A stretch of DNA of 64,000 bases. Origin: Paraburkholderia guartelaensis (GTDB lineage Bacteria; Pseudomonadota; Gammaproteobacteria; Burkholderiales; Burkholderiaceae). Where the stretch lies: contig NZ_SMOD01000021.1 in NCBI RefSeq assembly GCF_004353905.1, forward strand, positions 62,001 through 126,000, given 5' to 3'. Below, piece by piece: positions 1 to 8,700 of this stretch (position 1 is the stretch's first letter; each line of letters begins with the position of its first letter). The position numbers were made by a program, and so were the translations under genes. Below the pieces are notes generated by a model. That model did not search any database and was not told the DNA's origin. It worked only from the letters and a program-made list of their open reading frames with translations.

Positions 1-1125
1 GCCCACGCCGATACGCCGCTTGGCCGCCGCCTCCGCCTGCTGCTCAGGGAGCGGCCAGAGCGTGGCGTCGAGCACGTTGTCCAGAAAGCGTACCTGGGTG
101 CCCGTGCGTTCGGCGAGCTGATTCCAGTCGAAACTTGCCTTGCCGCCGCGCACTTGTGCGAACGGCTCGGTCACGAAGCGGGTGAGGTCGAGCGGTCCGA
201 GGTTGCAGCAGCCGTACGCGGGCAGCGGCTGCTCGCCGCACGGGTTGGTCGCGCGGATGGATTCGAGCGCGCGCAGGTTGTTGTCCTCGTTCATGCGCGA
301 GATGAACACCACGCCCGGCTCGGCCACGTCGTAGGTCGAGCGCATGATCGCGTCCCACAGCGCGCGGGCGCGCGTTTCGGCGTAGACCCACAGGCCGTCG
401 TCGCGGCGCTGCAGGTCGCCCGAGGCGCGCAGCGCGGGCGAGGGCTCGGCGCGATGCACGAGCTGCCAGGGCGCGTCGTTTTCCACGGCGCGCATGAATT
501 CGTCGGTCACCGCGACCGAGACGTTGAAGTTGTTCCAGCGCCCCTTCGAATGCTTGGCCTCGATGAATTCGGGCAGGTCTGGGTGATCGCAGTCGAGCAC
601 GGCCATTTGCGCGCCGCGCCGTGCGCCCGCGCTTTCCACGGTGCGGCACGAGGCGTCGAACACGTCGATGTAGCTGCACGGGCCTGATGCGCTCGATCCC
701 GTCGACTTCACGTGTGCGCCGTGCGGCCGGATCGCCGAGAAGTTGTAGCCCACGCCGCCGCCGCGCCGCATGGTTTCGGCGGCCTGGAGCAGGGCGACGT
801 AGATGCCGGGGCGGCCTTCGTCGTCCACGCCCTGGATGCTGTCGCCGACCGGCTGCACGAAGCAGTTGATCAACGTGGCTTCGATGCCGGCGCCCGCCGC
901 GCTCATGATCCGCCCCGCACCCAGCGCGCCGTTGCGCAGGTTGTCGACGAAACGCGCCTCGACCTCGGCGCGCAGCGCAGGCGGCTCGACCTGCGCGACG
1001 CCGCGCGCGACGCGGCGGTAGATGTCGTCGGCGGTCTGCTCGTCGCCTTTGGCGTACTTCTCGAGCATCACGTCGAGCGAGAATTGCTGCGGGGGAAACG
1101 GAAGCGGGGGCGTGTTTTCTGCCAT
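1..1125 (-). CDS. nrdJ: Class II (adenosylcobalamin-dependent) ribonucleotide reductase, N-terminal part, cut by the left edge
   Basis: Reduces ribonucleotides to deoxyribonucleotides using an adenosylcobalamin-derived radical. Reading the minus strand from the ATG at 1125 gives 375 codons without a stop up to the window edge, so the C-terminal part is missing. The class signature NPCGEQPLPAYGCCNLG lies near residue 293; in the family its Asn, Cys and Glu form the radical active site. An upstream INCFVQPV segment carries the partner cysteine, and the strongly conserved GGGVGYNFSAIRPHG stretch follows it. A GAGG sequence lies about 8 nt before the ATG. It is transcribed away from the thioesterase gene. 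Family identity is clear; the B12-dependent subclass is inferred from these motifs and from the large cobalamin cluster in the same window. Confidence 0.93.
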   Translation of the reverse strand, partial: MAENTPPLPFPPQQFSLDVMLEKYAKGDEQTADDIYRRVARGVAQVEPPALRAEVEARFVDNLRNGALGAGRIMSAAGAGIEATLINCFVQPVGDSIQGVDDEGRPGIYVALLQAAETMRRGGGVGYNFSAIRPHGAHVKSTGSSASGPCSYIDVFDASCRTVESAGARRGAQMAVLDCDHPDLPEFIEAKHSKGRWNNFNVSVAVTDEFMRAVENDAPWQLVHRAEPSPALRASGDLQRRDDGLWVYAETRARALWDAIMRSTYDVAEPGVVFISRMNEDNNLRALESIRATNPCGEQPLPAYGCCNLGPLDLTRFVTEPFAQVRGGKASFDWNQLAERTGTQVRFLDNVLDATLWPLPEQQAEAAAKRRIGVG

Positions 1126-1360
1126 GACCGGGCCTCGCGAAGCGCCGCACGGAAGGCGGCGGTTGAAGGGCGTTCGAAGGGCGGCGGCTGGGCCGCGACC
1201 GTTCAACCTTACCCCAGCGGCGGGCGGCGTGCACGGCGGCGCGAGCGCGCATGTGGCCGCGCCGGAGCATGCCGGCGTCGCGGCGCTCAGGGCGGGTCTG
1301 CGGTTACACTGCTCCCGCCTGCACGCGGGCACTGAATGTGGAGACGGGAGAGGAGACTGG

Positions 1361-1852
1361 ATGACGAACGAAACGGCGCCCGTGGTCTACCGCGACACGG
1401 TGCGCGCAGAGTGGGTCGATTACAACGGCCACCTGCGCGACGCGTTCTACATGCTGATCTACAGCTATGCGACCGATGCGCTGCTCGATGCCATCGGGCT
1501 CGATGCGGCGGCGCGCGAGGCGCGCGGGCGGTCGATGTACACGCTGGAGGCGCACCTGAACTATCTCCACGAGATCAAGGAGGGCGCGCGGGTGCGCGTC
1601 GACGTCCGGGTGATCGAGCACGACGCGAAACGCGTGCGCCTGTATCTGGAGATGTTCGCGGGCGATAGCGACGATGCGGGCGGCTCGCCCGTCTCGGCGA
1701 GCGAGCAGTTGCTCCTGCACGTGGACCGCTCGGGCCCGCGGGCGGCGGCCTTCGACGCCGATGTGCTCGCGCGCGTGGCGGCGTTGCGCGCCGCCTCGGC
1801 GGGCTTTGCGCCGCGCCATGCCGCGCGGGCTATTTCGCTCGCGCCTCGTTGA
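1361..1852 (+). CDS. Hotdog-fold acyl-CoA thioesterase family protein
   Basis: A 163-residue protein of the 4HBT/FadM-like thioesterase family, expected to hydrolyse an acyl-CoA in the cytoplasm; the substrate is unknown. The N-terminal segment (EWVDYNGHLRDAFYML, residues about 14-29) is the typical hotdog active-site region with Asp-Tyr-Asn-Gly-His. It is followed by a YTLEAHLNYLHEIKEGARV strand-helix segment. The sequence resembles the thioesterases found in carnitine/betainyl-CoA degradation, but no carnitine genes are adjacent, so this is only a hint. The ATG at 1361 has a GAGGAG sequence just upstream; the frame stays open further upstream but runs antisense over nrdJ, so a longer start is unlikely. 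Confidence 0.85.
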   Translation: MTNETAPVVYRDTVRAEWVDYNGHLRDAFYMLIYSYATDALLDAIGLDAAAREARGRSMYTLEAHLNYLHEIKEGARVRVDVRVIEHDAKRVRLYLEMFAGDSDDAGGSPVSASEQLLLHVDRSGPRAAAFDADVLARVAALRAASAGFAPRHAARAISLAPR

Positions 1853-1877
1853 GGCTGCTTGGGCGACGTCGCTGTGC

Positions 1878-2177
1878 TTATTTCGGCAGTTCTGCGCCGA
1901 TGAGGGCGCCGAACACTTCGGCTGCGATCATGACGGAGGCGTTCAGCGGCGCGGGACGTTCGGCCGGCTTGAACACGGCGTCGCCGCGGCGGATCTTGCG
2001 GCGCGACACCGCGCAGGTACCCGAAGAGTGCGCCGAGCGGCGGCGCCAGCGCTGTTCGCCATAATGGCAGCGACCGGGTTCGACCCAGCGGATCACCAGC
2101 GCCGTATCCGTCTGCTCGAGTATTTCGATACGCTCACCGTTGGCTCCGTCAAGCGAGAGGCACGCTTTTTTCTTCAT
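1878..2177 (-). CDS. DUF3331 domain-containing small protein
   Basis: A 99-residue protein of unknown function that matches the DUF3331 family found mainly in Burkholderiaceae. Visible family features are the central VIRWVEPGRCHYGEQRW segment, a CAVSRRKIRRGDAVF segment and the C-terminal PLNASVMIAAEVF. The two separated Cys/His positions (RCHY and TCAV) could form a small metal or redox site, but this is inference. The ATG at 2177 is chosen because a GGAG sits 6 nt upstream; longer in-frame starts exist but lack a ribosome binding site. Its 3' end faces the thioesterase gene, 25 nt away. Confidence 0.8.
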   Translation of the reverse strand: MKKKACLSLDGANGERIEILEQTDTALVIRWVEPGRCHYGEQRWRRRSAHSSGTCAVSRRKIRRGDAVFKPAERPAPLNASVMIAAEVFGALIGAELPK

Positions 2178-2560
2178 TGTCGGCTCCGTAAGTGTGGTGC
2201 CGCGAATGTAGTCCTGCGCGCTGACAAGTGCCATTCTGTCGCCGTTGAAACACCATTCCATTATCAGCAACAATCTGCCTGCGACACGTTGCGATTCACG
2301 AAGGAATGGGGGTTTGCGGCTGATTTGGGGTCGACATCTCGAATTTGTGCAACGCACTGTTGTACGTGGCGCGACATCGAGCGGCGCGAAAACGGGCGCC
2401 TGGAGGGCGTTTCAGGGTGGGGACGGAACGGCTGGGGCGGATCTGGATCTGAGGAAAGACTGGCCCGGCTGGATTGATTTGCTGCACCGCGCTGGCTGGT
2501 GGCACCGCACCTGCGCAGCCACGAAACCGGGCTTCTGTTTTTGAATTTTCACGAGGTTAC
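2178..2560. other. Intergenic divergent promoter region (DUF3331 / AI-2E permease)
   Basis: About 380 bases between two divergently transcribed genes. I see no convincing coding region. Around 2345-2370 there is an imperfect inverted repeat (GTGCAAC ... GTTGTAC, one mismatch) that could be a regulator site. No clear -35/-10 pair could be assigned. Confidence 0.4.
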
Positions 2561-3628
2561 ATGATTCATCGTCCGCCTGCTCCGAACTCCGCAAACGAGC
2601 AGAAAATCCAGCGCGCCGCCTCCGCGGTGCTGTACGCCACGCTCGTCCTGCTGGCGCTGTGGATCGTGCGCGAGTTCGTGCCCGCCGTGGCCTGGGCGAG
2701 CGTCTTTGCCATCGTCCTGTGGCCCACCTATCAGGCGATCGAGCGCCGCGCCCCGTTCAAGGGCCGCAAGACGCTGATCGCCACGCTGCTCACTGCTGCG
2801 ATCGGCCTGCTCGTGGTACTGCCGATCGCCGTCACGGCCATTCAGGCCGGCGGCGAGGCCCACGAGCTTTACCTCTGGATGCACGCCGCCCAGGAGAACG
2901 GCGTGCCGGTGCCCGATTTCGTTGCGCATCTGCCGGTCGGCAGCCGTCAGGTGAGCGACTGGTGGCAGGCCAATCTCGCCCAGCCGCTCAAGGCTTCCCC
3001 GGCGATGAAGAGCCTGCACGGCGACACCATCGCCTCGTTCGGCCGCCACTTCGGTGCGCGCGCCGCCCACGCCACGATGACGTTCGGCTTCATGCTCGTC
3101 ACGCTGTTCGTGATCTTGCGGGCGGGCCCGCGTCTTTCGGCTACGGTGATGCGCGGTGCGCGCCGCGCCTTCGGCGCCGACGGCGCGCAGCTCCTGCAGC
3201 GCATGGCCGCCGCCGTGCGCGCGACGGTCACGGGCCTCGTGGTCGTCGGGCTGGGCGAGGGCGTGCTGCTGGCCGCCGCCTATATCGCGACCGGCGTGCC
3301 GCATGCAGCGCTGCTCGGCACCGTCACAGCCATCGCGGCCATGCTGCCGTTTTGCGCGCCCATTGTGTTCTGCGCCGCGGCGCTGTGGCTCGTCATCCAG
3401 GGTTCGCTGATCGCGGCGGCTGCGCTCGCGGTATGGGGATTCGTGGTGGTGTTCGTCGCCGAGCATTTCGTGCGGCCCGTGCTGATCGGCAACTCCACGC
3501 GTCTGCCGTTTCTGCTCGTGCTGTTTGGCATTCTGGGCGGGGCGACGACCTTCGGGCTCATCGGCATCTTCATCGGCCCGGCGCTCATGACCGTGCTGAT
3601 GGTGCTTTGGGTGAACTGGGCGGAGTAA
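2561..3628 (+). CDS. AI-2E family transporter (PerM/UPF0118-type permease)
   Basis: A 355-residue integral inner-membrane protein of the AI-2E exporter (formerly UPF0118/PerM) family. Members export diverse small molecules or ions; the substrate here cannot be told from sequence. Two hydrophobic helices lie at residues about 20-60, one near 75-95, a long hydrophilic middle section covers about 100-165, and a C-terminal block of four or five membrane helices follows, ending with the family-typical LIGIFIGPALMTVLMVLW. The length is normal for the family. The ATG at 2561 is preceded by ACGAGG; the frame is open upstream but without homology. It stands alone as a transcription unit, convergent with the esterase gene. 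Confidence 0.9.
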   Translation: MIHRPPAPNSANEQKIQRAASAVLYATLVLLALWIVREFVPAVAWASVFAIVLWPTYQAIERRAPFKGRKTLIATLLTAAIGLLVVLPIAVTAIQAGGEAHELYLWMHAAQENGVPVPDFVAHLPVGSRQVSDWWQANLAQPLKASPAMKSLHGDTIASFGRHFGARAAHATMTFGFMLVTLFVILRAGPRLSATVMRGARRAFGADGAQLLQRMAAAVRATVTGLVVVGLGEGVLLAAAYIATGVPHAALLGTVTAIAAMLPFCAPIVFCAAALWLVIQGSLIAAAALAVWGFVVVFVAEHFVRPVLIGNSTRLPFLLVLFGILGGATTFGLIGIFIGPALMTVLMVLWVNWAE

Positions 3629-3671
3629 CGCTTAGTTCGCGGCGAGGCGCGCCGCGCGCCTCGTGCCTCGC

Positions 3672-4574
3672 TCAACGGAAGCAGGCGAGCGTGTACTTGA
3701 GCGCGGCGGGCAGCAGCTCGCGCCACACAGGCCACACGTGGCCGCCGTCCACGATGCGCAGCGCCGCCGTATTGCCGGCCTCGCGCAGCCGCGTGTAGAG
3801 CAGCGACGACTCGGCCTGGATCACGAGGTCGTCGTCGCCGGCGGCGATGAAGAACGGCACGCGCCGGGGCTGCGCGAAATACGGCTTCCAGAGCGCCGGA
3901 TAGTTGAGTGTGCGCCAGATCTGCGCATCGAACTGATGATCACCGAACACGCCCACGTGACGCGCCGCCGAACTGGGCGGCGGGTCGCCCGCATAGACCG
4001 CCGGGGAAAGCAGCAACGTGCCGCAGAACATGTCGGGGTGCTCCAGCGTGTAGCGCAGCGCGCCGAACCCGCCCATCGAGACACCGCCGATCGCGCGGCC
4101 GTCGCGCGCGTCCTCCACCGCGAAGTGCGCCTCGATCTCGGGCAGCAGATCCTGGAAGAACGCCGTCTCCATCCTCTCCTTGCGGTCGACGTACCAGTCG
4201 GTGCCGCCCTGCGGCATCACGATCACCACGGGCGGGATTTCGTGGCGGGCGATCAGCGTGTCGGCGGTGGTCTGGAGCTGGCCTTGCGTGACCCAGTCCA
4301 TGGGCTCGCCGTTGTTGCCATGCAGGAGATAGAGCACCGGGTAGCGGCGCTGGTCGGCGCGATAGCCGTTCGGCAGGTACACCACGTAAGGCCAGTCGCG
4401 GTTGAGCGCCTCGGCGTGGAACGTGCGGGCCACGACCGTGCTCGCCGCGGCTGGCGCCGCGGGCGTGACGAACGCCGCGCAAGAGAGAGCGAGCGGGAGC
4501 AGCGCGGTGCGAAGAAGTCTGCGCATGGCAGGGACATCGAGGGCGGTGGCGCGCCGGCGGCGCGGGGTCATCAT
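3672..4574 (-). CDS. Secreted alpha/beta-hydrolase esterase (esterase D / enterochelin-esterase-like family)
   Basis: A 300-residue hydrolase predicted to act in the periplasm or outside the cell. A signal peptide is visible from the Met at residue 17 (MRRLLRTALLPLALSC, ending near PAAPAAA), so that Met (position 4526) may be the true start; neither start has a good Shine-Dalgarno sequence. The mature part has the nucleophile elbow GGVSMGGFG (residues about 160-168), an acid region with AAGDDDL and the catalytic His in DGGHVWPVW near the C-terminus, so the Ser-Asp-His triad looks complete. YPVLYLLHGNNG is the oxyanion-hole region. The family includes S-formylglutathione hydrolase-like and mycolyltransferase-like enzymes; the substrate is unknown. 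It lies downstream of the OpgC-like gene on the same strand. Confidence 0.87.
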   Translation of the reverse strand: MMTPRRRRATALDVPAMRRLLRTALLPLALSCAAFVTPAAPAAASTVVARTFHAEALNRDWPYVVYLPNGYRADQRRYPVLYLLHGNNGEPMDWVTQGQLQTTADTLIARHEIPPVVIVMPQGGTDWYVDRKERMETAFFQDLLPEIEAHFAVEDARDGRAIGGVSMGGFGALRYTLEHPDMFCGTLLLSPAVYAGDPPPSSAARHVGVFGDHQFDAQIWRTLNYPALWKPYFAQPRRVPFFIAAGDDDLVIQAESSLLYTRLREAGNTAALRIVDGGHVWPVWRELLPAALKYTLACFR

Positions 4575-4652
4575 GCTAGCAGCCGCTCGTGCGCGCCGGA
4601 AGCCGTGATCGGTGAGCCGGCGCGCGGTTCATGGCCTGCGCGCCGCGTCGTT

Positions 4653-5750
4653 TCAGGCGGAAGCTTTGGCGCGCGAAGGCAGCAGCCGCTTGAGCGGGTC
4701 GGACGCACGCGCGACGAGCAGCAGCGCGGTGATCGCGACGGCGTCTGCGCACAGGCCGAGCGGCACGTTCAGATAGCCGTCGGTGTACCAGTAGAGCACC
4801 GAGTCGACGGTGAGCGAAATCACGGCGCCGGCCACGAACGAGAGCATCCCCTTGCGGCCGACGAGGCCCACCCACGGCAGCGCAAGCGCCAGGCGCTTCG
4901 CCCAGCCGAGGCGGATGACATGCGCCGTAAGCCACGCGATGCCAAGGAAGTTGAGCACGCGAAACCATGCGAGGTTGCGCTTGAAGTCGCCGTCGAGCGC
5001 GACGTTGCCGAGCTGCAGGCGATAGATCGCGGCGCCCGCCACGACGGCGAGTGCGGCGAGGGTCACGAGCGTGCCGAAACGGTGCGCGCTCACGCGCTGG
5101 AACACGGGTTGCGCCTGCGCGATCACGCCGAGCACGAACATCAGCTGCCAGCCGAACGGGTTGAAGTCCCATTGCACGTCTTCGACGTGCGGCAGCCACG
5201 GCGCCAGGTGCGGCGCGACGCCCCAGAGCACGAGGCTCACGGCCAGCAGCAGCCACGGCCGCGTGCGCGCGAGCGGCAACGCGAGCGGGGCGGCGAGGGC
5301 GAAGCAGGCGTACATCGGCAGCACGCCGGCCAGATACGGCTGGCGGCGCAACAGCACGATGTCGCGCAATGCCGCGGCAGGCGCGAGCGTGAGATCGTCG
5401 AGATCGGTCGTGGCGAGGTTGGGCGCATCCACGTTGCACGCAACGAGAATCGCGGTGACGAGCAGCATCAGGAGCGCCGTCACGACGAACGCGCGGTAGA
5501 TCTCGAACGCGCGCTTGATGAAGCGCTGCCGCGCCGCAGCCTCGGTGCGGCGTACGCACAGCGTGGCCCAGGCGGTGGCCGTGGCGAAGCCGCCGAGGAA
5601 GACGAAGACCTCGGCTGCGTCGCACAGCGCGTAGGCGTGCAGCGTGACGCGCGAGACGATGCTGCCGCCAATGTGATCGACGACGATAATGAGCAGGACG
5701 AGGCCGCGGAAGAAATCGAGTTCGACTAGACGGTTGGATGGTTTTGACAT
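4653..5750 (-). CDS. opgC: OpgC-like membrane acyltransferase
   Basis: A 365-residue polytopic membrane protein of the OpgC family. Family members transfer succinyl groups to osmoregulated periplasmic glucans or related cell-surface glycans. The N-terminal LDFFRGLVLLIIVVDHI with its conserved Arg-Gly and Asp-His and the adjacent EVFVFLGGF segment are diagnostic of the OpgC/acyltransferase-3-like group. About ten hydrophobic helices are visible through to residue 345, and the C-terminus is basic. No opgG/opgH glucan synthesis genes are nearby, so the acceptor is uncertain. The esterase gene follows 78 nt downstream on the same strand and may be cotranscribed. The start at 5750 is the first Met and fits the family N-terminus; no clear ribosome binding site was seen. 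Confidence 0.87.
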   Translation of the reverse strand: MSKPSNRLVELDFFRGLVLLIIVVDHIGGSIVSRVTLHAYALCDAAEVFVFLGGFATATAWATLCVRRTEAAARQRFIKRAFEIYRAFVVTALLMLLVTAILVACNVDAPNLATTDLDDLTLAPAAALRDIVLLRRQPYLAGVLPMYACFALAAPLALPLARTRPWLLLAVSLVLWGVAPHLAPWLPHVEDVQWDFNPFGWQLMFVLGVIAQAQPVFQRVSAHRFGTLVTLAALAVVAGAAIYRLQLGNVALDGDFKRNLAWFRVLNFLGIAWLTAHVIRLGWAKRLALALPWVGLVGRKGMLSFVAGAVISLTVDSVLYWYTDGYLNVPLGLCADAVAITALLLVARASDPLKRLLPSRAKASA

Positions 5751-6470
5751 GTTGTGGCAGCAGGCCGGGCCGGCGTGGGGCGCATGAAGCAGCCGATGAT
5801 GCGAAACGGGCCGGGCGGGCAGATGCTGGAAGTACCTGGCTGGAAAATCAGGAAATCAGGAATTCGGGCGGGGTTCGCGGCGCGCCGGGAACCATGAAGC
5901 GGCCACCAGGGCGGCCGCACGATAAACGCAGGAAAAAGACCTGAAGAATACGCGAGGGTTCCCGCCGGATGCGGGTTTACGTTGACGCCGATATTAGCGT
6001 AGTTTCAAATACCTTTCATTGGACGTCGCCAGCGCGCCGTTCAAGTTTCCGGGGCCTGTGCCGATAAGGCAGGGGAAGGGGCACGATCATGCTGTCGCGG
6101 CGAATGCCGCTCTGACGCGGGGTTGGGCCGGGGGGCGAGCCGTTTCTTCTGGCCCTTTGTCGATGCTTCAATGGGCAAGAATTCGGCTAATTAACATTTG
6201 TTTCAAAGTGTTCTCCCTGGGCTGATTTCATGGAGTTGCGCTTTACAATGCCGGAGCGAATTTGAGATGGCACGCTCGTTCGTTAATGCGGCGATCGCGT
6301 GCGTTGAATGTTTATGGTTCGAGATGCCGTCGGTTTAGACGCAGATCGAAGCAGCCCGGCGCAAGCGAGCCGGCACGCCATGAGGAACGGGAGCGCGGCA
6401 TACGCAGCAGACCGTCCAGGGCATCCACTCGCTGCATCGCACGGCTGCAAGCACCGCAGGAGAGAGAGTT
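5751..6470. other. Long intergenic region between opgC and the LysM/LytM gene
   Basis: About 720 bases between divergent genes. No open frame here shows protein-like composition. Two AT-richer patches stand out, near 5985-6015 and 6180-6215, and are the likeliest promoter areas for the flanking genes. The plus-strand gene has a strong AGGAGAGAGAG ribosome binding site at the right end. A small RNA or long 5' leader could be present, but nothing in the sequence demonstrates it. Confidence 0.4.
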
Positions 6471-7334
6471 ATGTTTGAAGACGATCGTATTGGTCAGCGC
6501 AGTCTCAAGGGGTTCTGGGCCGCGTTGGGACTGGCGGCCCTGCTGGGCGGCTGCGCCAACATGAACCCGCAGCAACCGCAAGAGCAACCGCAGCCCGACA
6601 CGGCGGCAGCGGCTACCCCGGCCTCCGATGCAGCGAGCGCCGATGCCAGCAGCGCACAACCGGCGGCGAGTGCGCCCGTCACGCGCGTCGTCACCAAAAC
6701 GACCTACGTGCGCGTGCGCCGCGGCGACACGCTTCAGCGCATCGCGCAAAAGCACAGTGTGTCGGTCAAGGATCTGGCCGCCTGGAATCACCTGAAGCCG
6801 AACGGTCACCTGCGCGCAGGCCAGTCGATCAAGCTGGTTTCGAAGCAGACGATCACCGTGCAGGTGGCCGCGCCGCAAGCTGGCGGAGCGACGGCGAACG
6901 CCAACCCGAACGCAGCCGGAAACCGCCAGGTTGCCGCGGAAGTGGCACGCCATTCGAACAGCGTCGCACTCGTGTGGCCGGCGCATGGCCGTGTGGTCGA
7001 ACCGTTCGCGCCGGGCACGACGCGCGGCATCGAGATCGCGGGCAAGGCCGGCGACCCCGTGCTCGCCGCAGCCGACGGCAAGGTCATGTACGCGGGCACG
7101 GGCCTGAACGAATACGGCAGCCTGATCATCGTCCAGCACAACAAGGACTTCCTCACGGCCTATTCGCACAACCGCCGTCTGCTCGTGAAGACCGGTGACA
7201 CGGTGCATCAGGGCCAGCAGATCGCCGAGATGGGCAGCGAGAACAACGACCGCGTGGCGGTGCTGTTCGAGGTGCGCCGCGATGGGAAGCCGGTGGACCC
7301 GATGCCGTACTTGCCGTCGTCGCCGCAGGGCTGA
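6471..7334 (+). CDS. LysM and degenerate LytM (M23) lipoprotein, NlpD-like amidase activator
   Basis: A 287-residue envelope lipoprotein. The N-terminal hydrophobic segment ends in a lipobox (LLGGC, Cys near residue 28), followed by a Gln/Pro/Ala-rich linker, a LysM peptidoglycan-binding domain (about residues 78-125) and a C-terminal M23/LytM domain (about 165-280). The LytM domain keeps the fold motifs (GIEIAGKAGDPV, AYSHNRRLLVKTGD) but lacks zinc ligands: no His in the first position, and LFEVR replaces the usual HFEVR. It is therefore likely non-catalytic, as in NlpD/EnvC, which activate amidases at the division site. The ATG at 6471 has a very strong ribosome binding site. A bidirectional terminator follows. 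Confidence 0.9.
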   Translation: MFEDDRIGQRSLKGFWAALGLAALLGGCANMNPQQPQEQPQPDTAAAATPASDAASADASSAQPAASAPVTRVVTKTTYVRVRRGDTLQRIAQKHSVSVKDLAAWNHLKPNGHLRAGQSIKLVSKQTITVQVAAPQAGGATANANPNAAGNRQVAAEVARHSNSVALVWPAHGRVVEPFAPGTTRGIEIAGKAGDPVLAAADGKVMYAGTGLNEYGSLIIVQHNKDFLTAYSHNRRLLVKTGDTVHQGQQIAEMGSENNDRVAVLFEVRRDGKPVDPMPYLPSSPQG

Positions 7335-7375
7335 GCGTCGCGTTTCCAGCGTTCAAACTGCTCGGTGAGAAAAAC

Positions 7376-7415
7376 AAAACCGCCCTGACGCATCGCAGCG
7401 TCAGGGCGGTTTTTT
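7376..7415. terminator. Bidirectional rho-independent terminator
   Basis: A perfect hairpin with arms CGCCCTGACG (7381-7390) and CGTCAGGGCG (7399-7408), extended by AAAAC on the left and GTTTT on the right. T-runs are present on both strands. It separates the converging LysM/LytM gene and the prp operon. Confidence 0.95.
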
Positions 7416-7451
7416 CACTACTGCAAACCGCGTACTTCTTAAAACCGCTCC

Positions 7452-8642
7452 TTAGAACGCGTCGCCCGGCACCCGCACCCAGCCTTCCATCAGCACGCGC
7501 GCGCTGCGGCTCATGATCGCCTTCGTGACCGTCCATTCGCCGTTTTCCTGACGCGCCTCGGCGCCCACGCGCAGCGTGCCCGAAGGATGCCCGAAGCGCA
7601 CCGCGCTGCGTTCGCCGCCGCCCGCCGCGAGATTCACGAGCGTGCCCGGAATGGCCGCCGCGGTGCCGATCGCCACGGCCGCCGTGCCCATCATGGCGTG
7701 ATGGAGCTTGCCCATCGACATGGCGCGCACCAGCAGGTCCACGTCGCCCGCTTCCACCCGCTTGCCGCTCGACGCCGTATAGCCCGCGGGCTTCGCCACG
7801 AAGGCGATTTTCGGCGTGTGCTGGCGCGTGGCGATCTCGTCGAGGTTCTTGATGAGTCCCATGCGCAGCGCACCGTGCGCGCGAATCGTCTCGAACTTCT
7901 TGAGCGCCTGCTCGTCGCCGTTGATCGCGTCCTGCAATTCCGTGCCCGTGTAGCCGATGGCCTCGGCGTTCACGAAGATCGTCGGGATGCCCGCGTTGAT
8001 CATCGTGGCCTTGAGCGTGCCCACGCCCGGCACTTCGAGGTCGTCCACGAGGTTGCCAGTGGGGAACATCGAGCCGCCTGCGCCTTCTTCCTCGGCGGCC
8101 GGGTCGAGGAATTCGAGCTGCACTTCGGCGGCGGGGAAGGTCACGCCATCCAGTTCGAAATCGCCCGTCTCCTGGACGTGGCCGTTCGTCATCGGCACGT
8201 GCGCGATGATGGTCTTGCCGATGTTGGCTTGCCAGATGCGCACGGTCGCCACGCCGTTGTCGGGCACGCGGCTCGGGTCGACGAGGCCGCCGCTGATCGC
8301 GAACGGACCCACGGCGGCGGAGAGATTGCCGCAGTTGCCGCTCCAGTCTACGAAGGCCTTGTCGATGGCGACCTGGCCGAACAGGTAGTCGACGTCGTGG
8401 TCGGGCTTGCTGCTTTTGGCCAGAATCACGGTCTTGCTCGTGCTCGACGTCGCCCCGCCCATGCCGTCGATCTGCTTGCCGTACGGGTCGGGGCTGCCGA
8501 TCACGCGCATGAGCAGCTTGTCGCGCGCAACGCCCGGCTGCTGCGCCGAAGCGGGCAGATCCTGGAGGCGGAAGAACACGCCTTTGCTGGTGCCGCCGCG
8601 AATGTAAGTGGCGGGGATCTTGATCTGAGGTACGTGTGCCAT
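7452..8642 (-). CDS. prpF: 2-methylaconitate cis-trans isomerase PrpF
   Basis: A 396-residue cytoplasmic isomerase that interconverts trans- and cis-2-methylaconitate so that the product of AcnD can be hydrated to 2-methylisocitrate. The N-terminal IPATYIRGGTSKGVFF and the following GSPDPYGKQIDGMGGATSS blocks are characteristic of the PrpF family. The length matches the family. It is the last gene of the prpB-prpC-acnD-prpF operon, 58 nt after acnD, with an AGGA before its ATG and the strong terminator at 7376-7415 downstream. PrpF together with AcnD replaces the single PrpD enzyme used by enteric bacteria. Confidence 0.97.
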   Translation of the reverse strand: MAHVPQIKIPATYIRGGTSKGVFFRLQDLPASAQQPGVARDKLLMRVIGSPDPYGKQIDGMGGATSSTSKTVILAKSSKPDHDVDYLFGQVAIDKAFVDWSGNCGNLSAAVGPFAISGGLVDPSRVPDNGVATVRIWQANIGKTIIAHVPMTNGHVQETGDFELDGVTFPAAEVQLEFLDPAAEEEGAGGSMFPTGNLVDDLEVPGVGTLKATMINAGIPTIFVNAEAIGYTGTELQDAINGDEQALKKFETIRAHGALRMGLIKNLDEIATRQHTPKIAFVAKPAGYTASSGKRVEAGDVDLLVRAMSMGKLHHAMMGTAAVAIGTAAAIPGTLVNLAAGGGERSAVRFGHPSGTLRVGAEARQENGEWTVTKAIMSRSARVLMEGWVRVPGDAF

Positions 8643-8700
8643 GTGTTGTCCTGAAACGAAGGGCGGCGCGCGTGTAACCGCTGCGCCGCCCGTTTCCCGT

